Positions 7,932 to 15,905 of a stretch of DNA of 64,000 nt are shown one piece after another. Source of the stretch: Actinoplanes sandaracinus (GTDB taxonomy: Bacteria; Actinomycetota; Actinomycetes; Mycobacteriales; Micromonosporaceae). The notes beneath the pieces were generated by a model that was given only the letters and a program-made list of their open reading frames with translations, searched no databases and was not told the origin of the DNA. The translations under genes were made by a program, and so were the position numbers. The stretch's first letter is position 1; every line of letters starts with the position of its first letter. The DNA lies in the NCBI RefSeq assembly GCF_030009775.1, contig NZ_JASCTH010000005.1, positions 124,001 to 188,000 on the forward strand, read 5' to 3'.

Positions 7932-9041
7932 TCAGGTCTTGTTGCGGCTGAGGAACTGGCTGACGGCTTTGAAGCGGAACTGCTGCACCAGGACCGCGGC
8001 GATGATGATGCCGCCCTTGACCATGTTCTGAGCCTCGGTGGACAGCCCGTTGATGGCGAACAGGTTCGTGATGGTGGCGAAGATGATCACGCCGAGGAGC
8101 GAGCCGACGATCGTGCCCCGGCCGCCGCTGAGCAGCGTCCCACCGATGATGGCGGCGGCGATCGCGTCGAGTTCGTAGAGGTTGGCCATGGCGGCCTGGG
8201 CGGAGGTGCCCTGCGAGGTCAGCATGATCGCGGCGATGCCACAGCAGAGGCCGGACAGCCCGTACAGCAGCATGGTGTGCCGTTTGACGTTGATGCCGGC
8301 GAGCCGGGCGGCCTCGACGTTGCCGCCGACCGCGACCGTGCGCCGGCCGAACGTCGTGCGGTTGAGCAGCACCCACCCGACCGCGGCGACCACCGCGAGG
8401 ATGTAGACCAGCAGCGGGATGCCGAGCAGCTTGTCGGCGGCGATGCCGTTGATGAGCGAGCTCTCGGACATCTGCGTCTGCTTGTCGGAGATCTCCGCGG
8501 CCAGGCCGCGGGCGGCCACCAGCATCGCCAGGGTGGCGATGAAGGGCACCAGCTTGCCGTACGAGATGAGCAGGCCGTTGATCAGGCCGACCGCCACCGC
8601 GACGGTGATCGCGGTGAAGACCATGCCGCCGGCGCCGTAGCTCTGCGTAGCGACCGTGGTGGCCCACACCCCGGCCAGGGCGACGATCGCCCCGACCGAC
8701 AGATCGATGCCGCCGCCGATGATGACGAAGGTCATCCCGACCGTGACCACGCCGATGACCGACGCCAGCTGGAGGATCGACAGGATGTTGTTCCAGACCC
8801 AGGTGGAGTTGCTGTAGAGCTGCGGCTGGGTGACCGCGCCGATCGCGATGAGGGCGACCAGCACCGCGACCAGCACGAGGTTGCGTTTGACCGATTCGCC
8901 GGCCTCGCCGCCCCGGCTCGCACGGCGGCCCTTGAGGTCGTCTGGTCGTGGGTGCCCGGCGGCGGTCTGCGCCGGGTCCACCGGGGGCGACTGCGCCGGG
9001 AGGCCGGCGGCGGCGGTTCCCGTGCCATCGCTGAGGGTCAT
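7932..9041 (-). CDS. Sugar ABC transporter permease (RbsC-like)
   Basis: A 369-residue membrane protein starting at ATG 9041, which overlaps the ATPase gene stop (ATGA 9038-9041). After a polar Pro-rich leader of about 55 residues come around eight to ten hydrophobic segments. GVVTVGMTFVIIGGGIDLSVGAIVALAGV is the family signature of branched-chain/ribose-type permeases, and GGTLLSGGRGTIVGSLLGV is the conserved ATPase-contact loop. Only one permease gene is present, as expected for a homodimeric RbsC-type importer. It works with the ATPase upstream and the binding protein downstream. Confidence 0.91.
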   Translation of the reverse strand: MTLSDGTGTAAAGLPAQSPPVDPAQTAAGHPRPDDLKGRRASRGGEAGESVKRNLVLVAVLVALIAIGAVTQPQLYSNSTWVWNNILSILQLASVIGVVTVGMTFVIIGGGIDLSVGAIVALAGVWATTVATQSYGAGGMVFTAITVAVAVGLINGLLISYGKLVPFIATLAMLVAARGLAAEISDKQTQMSESSLINGIAADKLLGIPLLVYILAVVAAVGWVLLNRTTFGRRTVAVGGNVEAARLAGINVKRHTMLLYGLSGLCCGIAAIMLTSQGTSAQAAMANLYELDAIAAAIIGGTLLSGGRGTIVGSLLGVIIFATITNLFAINGLSTEAQNMVKGGIIIAAVLVQQFRFKAVSQFLSRNKT

Positions 9042-10594
9042 ACCGGGGCACCTTCCATGAGCGACCCCGCCATGACGAGGTCGAGGACCGTGTCTTCGTC
9101 GAGTTCGGTGGCGGGCGCCGTGCGGATCACACGGCCCTCCCGCATCACCAGCACGCGGTCGGCGAGGCCGAGGACCTCGGGGACCTCGCTGGAGACCAGC
9201 AGCACGCCGACGCCGTCGGCGGCCAGGCGGCGGATGACCCGGTAGAGCTCGGCACGGGCGCCGACGTCGACCCCGCGGGTGGGCTCGTCCAGCAACAGCA
9301 GCCGGGTGTCGCCGAGCAGCCACCGGCCGACGACCACTTTCTGCTGGTTGCCGCCGGACAGGGTGCGCACCGGACGGCCGACGTCGCCGGGCCGCAGGTC
9401 GAGCGACTGCGCGACGCGGTCGGCGGCCTCGCGTTCCCGCCGGGAGCTGGTGAACCCCAGACGCGCGAGTTGCGAGAAGGTGGACAGGGTCATGTTGCGG
9501 TAGATCGGCTCGCCGAGCAGCAGGGCCTGGCTCTTGCGCTCCTCGGGGGCCATCCCCATGCCGGCGCGGACGGCCGCGCCGACGTCGCCGCCGGCCAGCC
9601 TCCGGCCGGCGACCGTGACGGTGCCGGCGTCGGCGCGGCGCGCCCCGTAGATGGTCTCCAGCAGCTCCGAGCGCCCGGAGCCGACGAGGCCGGCGATGCC
9701 GACGATCTCGCCGGGCGCGACCGAGAGGGAGACGTCGGTGAACTCGCCGGCCCGGCTGAGCCCTTCGACGGCCAGCAGCTCGGCGCGGTCGGCCGGTTCA
9801 TCGGGCCGGGGCGGGAAGACGTACTCGATGGAGCGTCCGGTCATCCGGCTGACGAGCTCGCTGGTCGGGGTCTGGGCGGCGGGCAGGTCGGCCGCGGTGG
9901 TGCGGCCGTCCTTGAGGACGGTCACCCGGTCGCCGATCGTACGGATCTCCTCCAACCGGTGGGAGATGTAGACGACGGCGATGCCCTGGGCGGTCAGCTC
10001 CCGGATGATTCGGAAGAGGTTCTCCACCTCGTCGTGGGCCAGCACGGCGCTCGGCTCGTCCATGATCAGCAGGCGTGCCTCGTGCGACAGCGCCCGGGCC
10101 ATGCTGACGATCTGCTTGCCGGCCGCCTGCAACCGGTGGACCGCGCGCCGCGGCGGGATCTCGCCGTGGCCGAGCCGGTCGAGGATCTCGGTGGTGCGGG
10201 CCGCCATGTACTTGCGGCGCACGAAACCGGCCCGCCGCGGCTCGTGGCCGAGGAAGACGTTCTCGGCGACGGACAGGTCCTCCACCAGGTCGAGTTCCTG
10301 GTAGATGGTGGCGATGCCGGCCTTCATCGCGGCCTGCGGGTTGGCGAACGTGATGGGACCGCCGAGCCACTCGACGGTGCCGGAGTCGGGGCGGTGCACC
10401 CCGGACAGCACCTTGATGAGTGTCGACTTGCCGGCGCCGTTCTGCCCCAGCAGGCAGTGCACCTCGCCGGCACGGACCTCCAGTTGCACGCCGTCGAGAG
10501 CACGCACGCCCGGGAACGTCTTGACCACGTCGGTGAGCCGGAGGACGACGTCGTCGTGTCCGGTGGTCGCGACGCCGGCCTCCGGCGCGGTCAC
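9038..10594 (-). CDS. Sugar ABC transporter ATP-binding protein (two-domain RbsA/MglA type)
   Basis: A 518-residue protein with two tandem ATPase domains. The first has Walker A GQNGAGKST (about residues 50-58) and Walker B LLIMDEPSAVL, with a degenerate signature (VHRLQAAGKQIVSMAR). The second has GLVGSGRSELL in place of a strict Walker A, signature LSGGNQQKVVVGRWL and Walker B LLLLDEPTRGVDVGA. Asymmetry between the two halves is normal for RbsA/MglA/XylG proteins. The gene overlaps both neighbours by ATGA, so stoichiometric expression with the ROK regulator and permease is likely. It powers import of the sugar bound by the lipoprotein at 6777-7838. Confidence 0.93.
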   Translation of the reverse strand: MTAPEAGVATTGHDDVVLRLTDVVKTFPGVRALDGVQLEVRAGEVHCLLGQNGAGKSTLIKVLSGVHRPDSGTVEWLGGPITFANPQAAMKAGIATIYQELDLVEDLSVAENVFLGHEPRRAGFVRRKYMAARTTEILDRLGHGEIPPRRAVHRLQAAGKQIVSMARALSHEARLLIMDEPSAVLAHDEVENLFRIIRELTAQGIAVVYISHRLEEIRTIGDRVTVLKDGRTTAADLPAAQTPTSELVSRMTGRSIEYVFPPRPDEPADRAELLAVEGLSRAGEFTDVSLSVAPGEIVGIAGLVGSGRSELLETIYGARRADAGTVTVAGRRLAGGDVGAAVRAGMGMAPEERKSQALLLGEPIYRNMTLSTFSQLARLGFTSSRREREAADRVAQSLDLRPGDVGRPVRTLSGGNQQKVVVGRWLLGDTRLLLLDEPTRGVDVGARAELYRVIRRLAADGVGVLLVSSEVPEVLGLADRVLVMREGRVIRTAPATELDEDTVLDLVMAGSLMEGAPV

Positions 10595-11772
10595 GACGCC
10601 TGCTCGAACGCGACGTGGCTGGCCAGCACGGCGGCCCCGGTGACGCCGGCACGGGCGCCCAGCTCGGACAGGACGACCGGGAGGTTACCGGTGGCGAGAG
10701 GGAGCGAACGGCGGTAGACCGCGCTGCGGATCTCCGCCAGCAGGATGTGGCCCAACTGCGCGAGCCCTCCTCCGATAACGATCATGGACGGGTTCGAGAA
10801 GCTGACCAGCGCGGCGAGCACGGAGCCGATCCGGTGCCCCCCCTCGCGGATGAGCTTGATACAGGCCACGTCGCCCTCGGCGGCGCCGTCCGCGACGTCA
10901 CGGGCGGTGAGCGGGCCTCCGGCGGCGAGCCGCTCGGCGAGGGCGGGCGAGGCGCCGGAGCGTGCGGCCGCCAGCGCGTCACGGGCCAGGCCGACCCCGC
11001 TGAACAGCGCTTCCAGGCAGCCGACGTTGCCGCACGAGCACATCGGACCCTGGGGGTCGACCTGGATGTGGCCGATGTCCCCGGCACAGCCGTCGGTGCC
11101 GCGGTAGACATCGCCGTGTAGATGGATGCCACAGCCGATGCCGGTGCCGATCTTGATGAACAGGAAGTCGTCGACGCTGTGCGCGACTCCCCCGTGCCGT
11201 TCACCGATCGCCATGATGTTGACGTCGTTGTCCACGACGGTCGGACAGCCGTGCTCACGGGTCATGAGCTCACGGACCGGGAAGCGGTCCCAGCCCGGCA
11301 TGATCGGCGGGGAGACGGGAACACCGTCGCGGAAGCTGACCGGTCCCGGCACGCCGATGCCGATGGCGTCGAGCCGGTCGTAGACACCGTCCGCCCGGGC
11401 CTTGGCCAGCAGTTCGTTGACGCGGTGCAGGATGGCCTTCGGCCCGGACCGGATGTCGGCCGCTTCGGTGTAGGCCGCGACGGGCTCCAGCCGGCCGTTG
11501 GTCACCTCGACGTCGATCGAGCTGGCGCCCAGGTCGACCGCGGCGAAGTGCAGGCGCGGGTGCAGTTCCACCAGCGTGGACCGCCGCCCGCCACGGGAGG
11601 CGGCCATGCCCGCTTCGGCGACGTACTCGGCCGCGACGAGACGTTCCACCTCGGCGAGCAACCGCGGCCGGGTCAGCTCGAGACGGTCCGCGAGCTCGGC
11701 CCGGGAGATGGGCCCCTCGTCCCGCAGCATCTGGAGCAGCCGCAGGTAGGGGGGATCAACCGTCGTGCGCAC
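10591..11772 (-). CDS. ROK-family transcriptional regulator of the sugar ABC operon
   Basis: From GTG 11772 (GGAGG at 11779-11783, 6 nt spacing) this is 393 residues. The winged helix is near the N-terminus (LQMLRDEGPISRAELADRLELTRPRLLAEVERL). The ROK sugar-kinase-like fold follows, with IGIGVPGPVSF, PTVVDNDVNIMAIGE and the zinc-binding cluster GHIQVDPQGPMCSCGNVGCLEA. ROK regulators release DNA when they bind a sugar or sugar phosphate. The gene is first in its operon and overlaps the ATPase gene (ATGA), so it should be autoregulated from the palindrome-rich region 11773-12233. An in-frame upstream ATG at 11793 is possible but lacks a comparable ribosome-binding site. Confidence 0.9.
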   Translation of the reverse strand: MRTTVDPPYLRLLQMLRDEGPISRAELADRLELTRPRLLAEVERLVAAEYVAEAGMAASRGGRRSTLVELHPRLHFAAVDLGASSIDVEVTNGRLEPVAAYTEAADIRSGPKAILHRVNELLAKARADGVYDRLDAIGIGVPGPVSFRDGVPVSPPIMPGWDRFPVRELMTREHGCPTVVDNDVNIMAIGERHGGVAHSVDDFLFIKIGTGIGCGIHLHGDVYRGTDGCAGDIGHIQVDPQGPMCSCGNVGCLEALFSGVGLARDALAAARSGASPALAERLAAGGPLTARDVADGAAEGDVACIKLIREGGHRIGSVLAALVSFSNPSMIVIGGGLAQLGHILLAEIRSAVYRRSLPLATGNLPVVLSELGARAGVTGAAVLASHVAFEQAS

Positions 11773-11815
11773 GCGCAACCTCCGGATTCGCACGCCGTCG
11801 GCGTGGTCGTGGTGT

Positions 11816-11836
11816 CACATCGCGGTAATCGATGTG
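11816..11836. promoter_or_regulatory. Inverted repeat CACATCG-N7-CGATGTG (operator candidate)
   Basis: Perfect 7-bp arms at 11816-11822 and 11830-11836 are separated by 7 nt. It lies 44 nt upstream of the ROK start codon, inside the divergent region between the ROK operon and the secreted PA14 protein gene. Position and symmetry fit an operator for a dimeric regulator. Which protein binds is unknown. Confidence 0.5.
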
Positions 11837-11859
11837 TTACTTGGGCCACACAGTAGAAG

Positions 11860-11879
11860 CCATCGATGGACGTGTCCAT
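11860..11879. promoter_or_regulatory. Overlapping palindromes CCATCGATGG and ATGGAC-GT-GTCCAT
   Basis: CCATCGATGG (11860-11869) is a perfect 10-bp palindrome, and its right half is shared with a second palindrome, ATGGAC-GT-GTCCAT (11866-11879). The half-site CCATCGA/TCGATGG recurs as an inverted repeat at 12072-12099, which argues for a specific binding protein rather than chance. Confidence 0.5.
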
Positions 11880-11902
11880 AGCTTCAACATGATCCGCACA
11901 AA

Positions 11903-11924
11903 CTTTTGTCTCCGACGGCAAAAG
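11903..11924. promoter_or_regulatory. Inverted repeat CTTTTG-N10-CAAAAG
   Basis: Six-bp arms at 11903-11908 and 11919-11924. The left flank AACTTTTG also occurs at the start of the repeat at 12036-12061, so these may be two sites for the same regulator. The region is much richer in A+T than its surroundings, as expected for a bidirectional promoter. Confidence 0.5.
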
Positions 11925-12035
11925 AGGAATCGCGGTGTAGCCGGGTGCCCACATGCCGTCACCCGGAGGCCTTCGATCGATACACAGCGACCGTCTTTGC
12001 CAAGAGTCCGCGGCAACAAAGTTCTCGATCAACAA

Positions 12036-12061
12036 AACTTTTGCCCCTTACTGTAAAAGTT
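12036..12061. promoter_or_regulatory. Inverted repeat AACTTTT-N12-AAAAGTT
   Basis: Perfect 7-bp arms at 12036-12042 and 12055-12061. It shares the AACTTTTG half-site with the element at 11901-11908. The two together are candidates for the ROK regulator's operator pair flanking the divergent promoters. Confidence 0.5.
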
Positions 12062-12071
12062 CTTTCGAATA

Positions 12072-12099
12072 TCGATGGGCTTCTAGACGCTTCCATCGA
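12072..12099. promoter_or_regulatory. Inverted repeat TCGATGG-N14-CCATCGA
   Basis: Perfect 7-bp arms at 12072-12078 and 12093-12099. The half-site is identical to the CCATCGATGG palindrome at 11860-11869, about 210 nt away. It lies 135 nt upstream of the start of the secreted protein gene. Confidence 0.45.
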
Positions 12100-12120
12100 C
12101 GATCACTACCGTTTCCGCCA

Positions 12121-12136
12121 CAACACGATCGTGTTG
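12121..12136. promoter_or_regulatory. Perfect 16-bp palindrome CAACACGATCGTGTTG
   Basis: The 16 bases at 12121-12136 read identically on both strands. The centre is 105 nt upstream of ATG 12234, so it is well placed to control the secreted PA14/propeller protein. LacI- and ROK-type operators often look like this. No regulator is assigned. Confidence 0.55.
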
Positions 12137-12233
12137 CGGGCACATGACAGCCCGTCTCCTCGCCGCAGCTCCCCGCGTCCCCCGGCGCTGAATCGGCGTG
12201 CCCAGAACCTGTCGCACCCCTAGGAGTGACCGG

Positions 12234-15023
12234 ATGGCCCAACTGCGTCACCGCTTGTCCCGCCTGTCCGCCGTCGCCCTGCTGGCCGCGGCCCTGACCG
12301 GCGGCGTGCCGGCCGGAGCCGCCCACGCCCGGCTCGCGCCCCAGGAGCCCGGCGTGACCCTGCGAGTCTTCGACGTCCAGACGCCACTGACCAGGATCTG
12401 CACGCTGAAGCCCGCGCAGACGCCCAACATCGACAAACTGATGGCCACGATCAACTGGTCCGGCGCCGACTTCGGCATCGAGGACCACTTCGTGGCCCAG
12501 GCTCTGGCCAACCTCACCGTCCCGGTCACCGGCTCGTACACCTTCCGCCTCAGCAGCGACGACGGATCGCGTCTCACCGTCGACGACGTCGTGGTCGTCG
12601 ACCACGACGGCCCGCACGGCACCACGGCGAAGGACGGCGCCGCCGAACTGACCGCCGGCGTCCACCCGTTGCGGATCGACCACTTCGAGCGCGACGGCGG
12701 CCAGCAGCTCACGCTGGAATGGCGACGACCGGGCGCCTCGGCCTTCGAGGTGGTGCCGAGCTCCGCGCTCAGCACCGAATCCGGCGTGGTCCGGGTGACC
12801 GCTCCCGGCCGCAAGGAGTGCGAGCAGGCCGGCGACACTCCCGGGGACGGACTGCCGCTGACCGGCGTCCATCCCGGCTACAGCCTCACCAGCCTGCGGC
12901 CGGCCGGCTTCGAGCCCCGGGTCACCGGAATGGACTGGCTGCCGGACGGACGGCTGGCCGTCCTGACCTGGGGCGGCTCGGACGACTCGGGATCCTCGGC
13001 GGCCGGCGAGGTCTACCTGCTCGACAACGTCACCGGCAGCACCGGTCCCGGCAGCGTCTCGCTGAAGAAGATCGCCGGAGGACTGAAGGAGCCGATGGGG
13101 CTCAAGATCGTCGACGGAGTCGTCTACGTCTGCGAGAAGGCCCGGCTGACACGGCTCGTCGACGCCGACGGCGACGAGGTCGCCGACCGGCTCCAGACGG
13201 TGGCCACCTGGCCGTACGGCGGGAACTTCCACGAATTCGCGTTCGGCCTGCTCTACGACGCGCCGAACTTCTACCTGAACCTGTCCGTCTCGATCAACTA
13301 CGGCGGCAACACCACCGATCCCCAGCCGGCGCCGAACCGGGGCACGACGATCGAAGTCAACAAGGACACCGGAGCGATCTCGTACGTCGCCGGCGGTCTC
13401 CGGACGCCGCACGGCATCGGCTGGGGCCCGGAGAACGGCGTGTTCGTCACCGACAACCAGGGCGGCTGGCTGCCCTCGTCCAAGCTGGTGCACATCAAGC
13501 AGGACCGGTTCTTCAACCACTACACGAACCCGGCCGGCCCGTTCGACGCGAAGCCGGTGACGCCGCCGGCCCTCTGGATGCCGCAGAACGAGATCGCGAA
13601 CTCCCCCAGCACGCCGGTCCTGCTCAAGCAGGGCGTGTTCGCCGGGCAGATGCTGATCGGCGACGTCACCTACGGCGGCCTCCAGCGGGCCTACCTGGAG
13701 AAGGTCAACGGCGAGTACCAGGGCGCCCTCTTCCGGCTCACCCAGGGCCTGGAGGCCGGCGTGTCGGAGGTCAGCCTGGGACCGGACGGGGCCGTCTACG
13801 CCGGCGGGCTCGGCGCCGGCGGCAACTGGGGCCAGACCGGCAAACTGAAGTTCGGGCTGCAGAAACTCACCCCGAACGGGAAGAACACCTTCGACATGCT
13901 GGCGATGCGGGCCCGGCCCGGCGGCTTCGAGATCGAGTACACGTCCCCGGTGTCCACCGAGACCGCCAACGCGCTCGCGGCGAAGTACACCGTCAAGCAG
14001 TGGCGCTACCAGCCCACCACCGCCTACGGCGGCCCCAAGATCGGCGAGCAGGCCCTGGCCGTGACGTCCGCGAGCCTGTCGGCCGACCGGAAGAAGGTCA
14101 CTCTGGCCATCGCCGGACTCAAGCCCGGGCACGTGGTGCACCTGCGCTCGCCGCGTCCCTTCTCCAGCGCCACGGGCGAGACGTTGTGGAGCACCGAGGC
14201 GTGGTACACCCTCAACGCGCTGCCCGGCGTCACGCCGCCGGCCCCGAACACCTACCAGGCCGAGGAGGCGGCGAACCTCGGCGGCGCGGGCGTGAACACC
14301 AACCACGCCGGCTACACCGGGTCCGGTTTCGTCGACGGGTACGGCACGCCTGGCGCGGCCACCACGTTCACCGTCACCGCCGCCACCGCCGGCGCCTACG
14401 ACGTGGCGCTGCGTTACGCCAACGGCCCCGACCCGTTCACCGGCACCAAGAAGATCAGTCTCCACGTCAACGGCGTCAAGCTCCGCCAGACCGCTCTCGC
14501 CGACACCGGAGCCTGGGCCACGTGGGCGCAGAAGACCGAGAGCGTGCCGTTGAACGCGGGAGGCAACACCATCACCTACCGGTACGACAGCGGCGACGAC
14601 GGTCACGTCAACCTCGACGCCATCACGATCAGCGGCGGCGTCGGCCCGATCAGAGGCATCGGCGGCAAATGCGTCGACGTCGACAACGCCGGCACCGCGA
14701 ACGGCACCAAGATCCAGCTGTGGACCTGCAACGGCTCCAGCGCTCAGCAGTGGAGCCGGGTGGGCGCCACGCTGCAGGCTCTGGGCAAGTGCCTGGACGT
14801 GGCCGGCAGCGGCACCGCGAACGGCACCAAGGTGCAACTGTGGACCTGCAACGGCAGCGGCGCGCAGGTGTGGCAGCCCCAGCCCAACGGCTCGGTGCTG
14901 AACCCGCAGTCCGGCAAGGTGCTCGACGCCGCGGCGGCGGCGACCGCGGACGGCACTCAGATCCACATCTGGGCGTACGCCGGTGGCGCCAACCAGCACT
15001 GGGTCCTCAGCGGCGCATCCTGA
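12234..15023 (+). CDS. Secreted multidomain protein: PA14, six-bladed-propeller dehydrogenase-like domain, CBM6/35-like, ricin-type CBM13
   Basis: ATG 12234 is chosen because AGGAG lies 7 nt upstream; the product is 929 residues. A signal peptide ends near AGAAHA. Residues about 41-175 form a PA14-like sugar-binding domain (GSYTFRLSSDDGSRLTVDD). About 210-650 look like a soluble sugar dehydrogenase/propeller domain (GMDWLPDGRLAVLTWGG, FAFGLLYDAPNFYLN, TPHGIGWGPENGVFVTDNQG). About 673-802 are CBM6/35-like (YQAEEAANLGG, VNLDAITISGG). The C-terminus has ricin-type repeats (KCVDVDNAGTANGTKIQLW). The protein is exported and probably binds plant polysaccharide while oxidising or sensing sugars; the activity is inferred. 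It is divergent from the ROK operon and followed by a strong hairpin. Confidence 0.87.
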   Translation: MAQLRHRLSRLSAVALLAAALTGGVPAGAAHARLAPQEPGVTLRVFDVQTPLTRICTLKPAQTPNIDKLMATINWSGADFGIEDHFVAQALANLTVPVTGSYTFRLSSDDGSRLTVDDVVVVDHDGPHGTTAKDGAAELTAGVHPLRIDHFERDGGQQLTLEWRRPGASAFEVVPSSALSTESGVVRVTAPGRKECEQAGDTPGDGLPLTGVHPGYSLTSLRPAGFEPRVTGMDWLPDGRLAVLTWGGSDDSGSSAAGEVYLLDNVTGSTGPGSVSLKKIAGGLKEPMGLKIVDGVVYVCEKARLTRLVDADGDEVADRLQTVATWPYGGNFHEFAFGLLYDAPNFYLNLSVSINYGGNTTDPQPAPNRGTTIEVNKDTGAISYVAGGLRTPHGIGWGPENGVFVTDNQGGWLPSSKLVHIKQDRFFNHYTNPAGPFDAKPVTPPALWMPQNEIANSPSTPVLLKQGVFAGQMLIGDVTYGGLQRAYLEKVNGEYQGALFRLTQGLEAGVSEVSLGPDGAVYAGGLGAGGNWGQTGKLKFGLQKLTPNGKNTFDMLAMRARPGGFEIEYTSPVSTETANALAAKYTVKQWRYQPTTAYGGPKIGEQALAVTSASLSADRKKVTLAIAGLKPGHVVHLRSPRPFSSATGETLWSTEAWYTLNALPGVTPPAPNTYQAEEAANLGGAGVNTNHAGYTGSGFVDGYGTPGAATTFTVTAATAGAYDVALRYANGPDPFTGTKKISLHVNGVKLRQTALADTGAWATWAQKTESVPLNAGGNTITYRYDSGDDGHVNLDAITISGGVGPIRGIGGKCVDVDNAGTANGTKIQLWTCNGSSAQQWSRVGATLQALGKCLDVAGSGTANGTKVQLWTCNGSGAQVWQPQPNGSVLNPQSGKVLDAAAAATADGTQIHIWAYAGGANQHWVLSGAS

Positions 15024-15046
15024 CCACGCCGGGCGCCGTGCGGCCG

Positions 15047-15089
15047 CGCGGCCGGTCAGCCACCTGCTCCGGGCGGCTGACCGGCCGCG
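15047..15089 (+). terminator. 15-bp hairpin after the PA14/CBM protein gene
   Basis: Arms 15047-15061 and 15075-15089 pair perfectly over 15 bp (GCGGCCGGTCAGCC against its complement plus one outer C-G pair) around a 13-nt loop, 24 nt after the stop. No T-tract follows, as is common for actinobacterial terminators. Confidence 0.7.
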
Positions 15090-15145
15090 AGTGCCACGGC
15101 CGGCCGGCGCCCGCGCCGCGGCCCGTTGGCTAAACTGCGCCTGCC

Positions 15146-15733
15146 ATGGAGATCGCCCCGTCCTACCGTGAGTCTCAGCGCGCACGGCTGCGTGACGCGC
15201 TGGTCAGCGCGGCCCGTGAGCTCACCGTCACCAACGGCTGGAACACCGTGCGCATGGTGGACGTCGCCCGGGCCGCCGGGGTCAGCCGGCAGACCGTCTA
15301 CAACGAGTTCGCCGGCCGCGACGGGCTCGCCGAGGCCATCGCCGTCCGGGAGATCGAGCGGTTCACCACCGCCGTACACACCGCACTGTCCGCCCACGGC
15401 GGTGACGTGCGCGCGGCCGCCCATGCCGCCGTTCTGCACACGCTGCGGGAAGCGGCCGACAACGCACTGGTCCGCGCCATCCTGACCAGCTCGCGCGGCG
15501 GCGACGAACTCCTGCCGTTCCTGACCACCCGGTCCGGCACGGTGCTGACACTCGCCGGCGAGGTCATCGCCGCGTGGGCGGCCGCCCATCTGCCCGGCTC
15601 GGACCCCGCGGCGGTGGCTTTCGCCGGCGACTCGGTCATCCGGCTGACGGTCAGTCACATCATGCTGCCCTCGGCCACACCCGAGGCGACCGCGACGGCG
15701 CTGGCCGACGTGTTCGTCCGCCTGCTCGCCTGA
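15146..15733 (+). CDS. TetR-family regulator, probably of alkB
   Basis: A 195-residue protein with a TetR helix-turn-helix at about residues 30-55 (VRMVDVARAAGVSRQTVYNEFAGRDGLAEAI) and a variable ligand-binding C-terminal domain. No Shine-Dalgarno is visible. A TAAACT hexamer at 15131-15136 lies just the right distance before ATG 15146 for a leaderless mRNA. It is 172 nt upstream of the AlkB-type monooxygenase gene on the same strand. Regulators beside alkB often respond to long-chain alkanes or fatty acyl compounds, so control of alkB is the simplest reading. Confidence 0.85.
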   Translation: MEIAPSYRESQRARLRDALVSAARELTVTNGWNTVRMVDVARAAGVSRQTVYNEFAGRDGLAEAIAVREIERFTTAVHTALSAHGGDVRAAAHAAVLHTLREAADNALVRAILTSSRGGDELLPFLTTRSGTVLTLAGEVIAAWAAAHLPGSDPAAVAFAGDSVIRLTVSHIMLPSATPEATATALADVFVRLLA

Positions 15734-15823
15734 GCCCTCCCGGCCCGCCGCCCATCTCGCCTGAGCCTCCCGGGCCCCGCCGCCCACCTCACCTGAGCTT
15801 TCCCGGCCCCGCGACCCATCGAA
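15729..15823 (+). repeat. Three imperfect 31-32-nt tandem repeats starting at the tetR stop codon
   Basis: Copies begin at 15729, 15760 and 15792, each opening with CCTGAGC followed by a C/G-rich stretch ending in CCCA(T/C)C. The first copy contains the TGA of the tetR gene, and each later copy repeats a TGA. It looks like a local duplication of the gene end. No function can be assigned. Confidence 0.6.
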
Positions 15824-15835
15824 GCTCTACGTTTT

Positions 15836-15905
15836 ATGGATTCCATTTTCGCTGCTCAGAAAACATCTTCTTGACACAGGATGCCTTCGTGTAAAGCATA
15901 TTGCC
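15836..15905 (+). promoter_or_regulatory. Probable alkB promoter with TetR-type operator
   Basis: TTGACA (15871-15876) is a perfect -35 hexamer; 17 nt on is AAGCAT (15894-15899), a weak -10, which puts the start of transcription near ATG 15906 (leaderless). An inverted repeat TTGACAC-N11-GTGTAAA (15871-15895, one mismatch) covers the -35 and spacer, a good repressor site. A second palindrome, ATGGA-T-TCCAT, is at 15836-15846. Confidence 0.5.

Noticed and set aside
12048-15185. A very long open frame on the minus strand opposite the secreted PA14 protein
   Set aside because: Its translation is low-complexity Gly/Arg/Val-rich text with no family motif, while the plus strand has a signal peptide, recognised domains, a ribosome-binding site and a terminator. 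High G+C at third positions creates such shadows.
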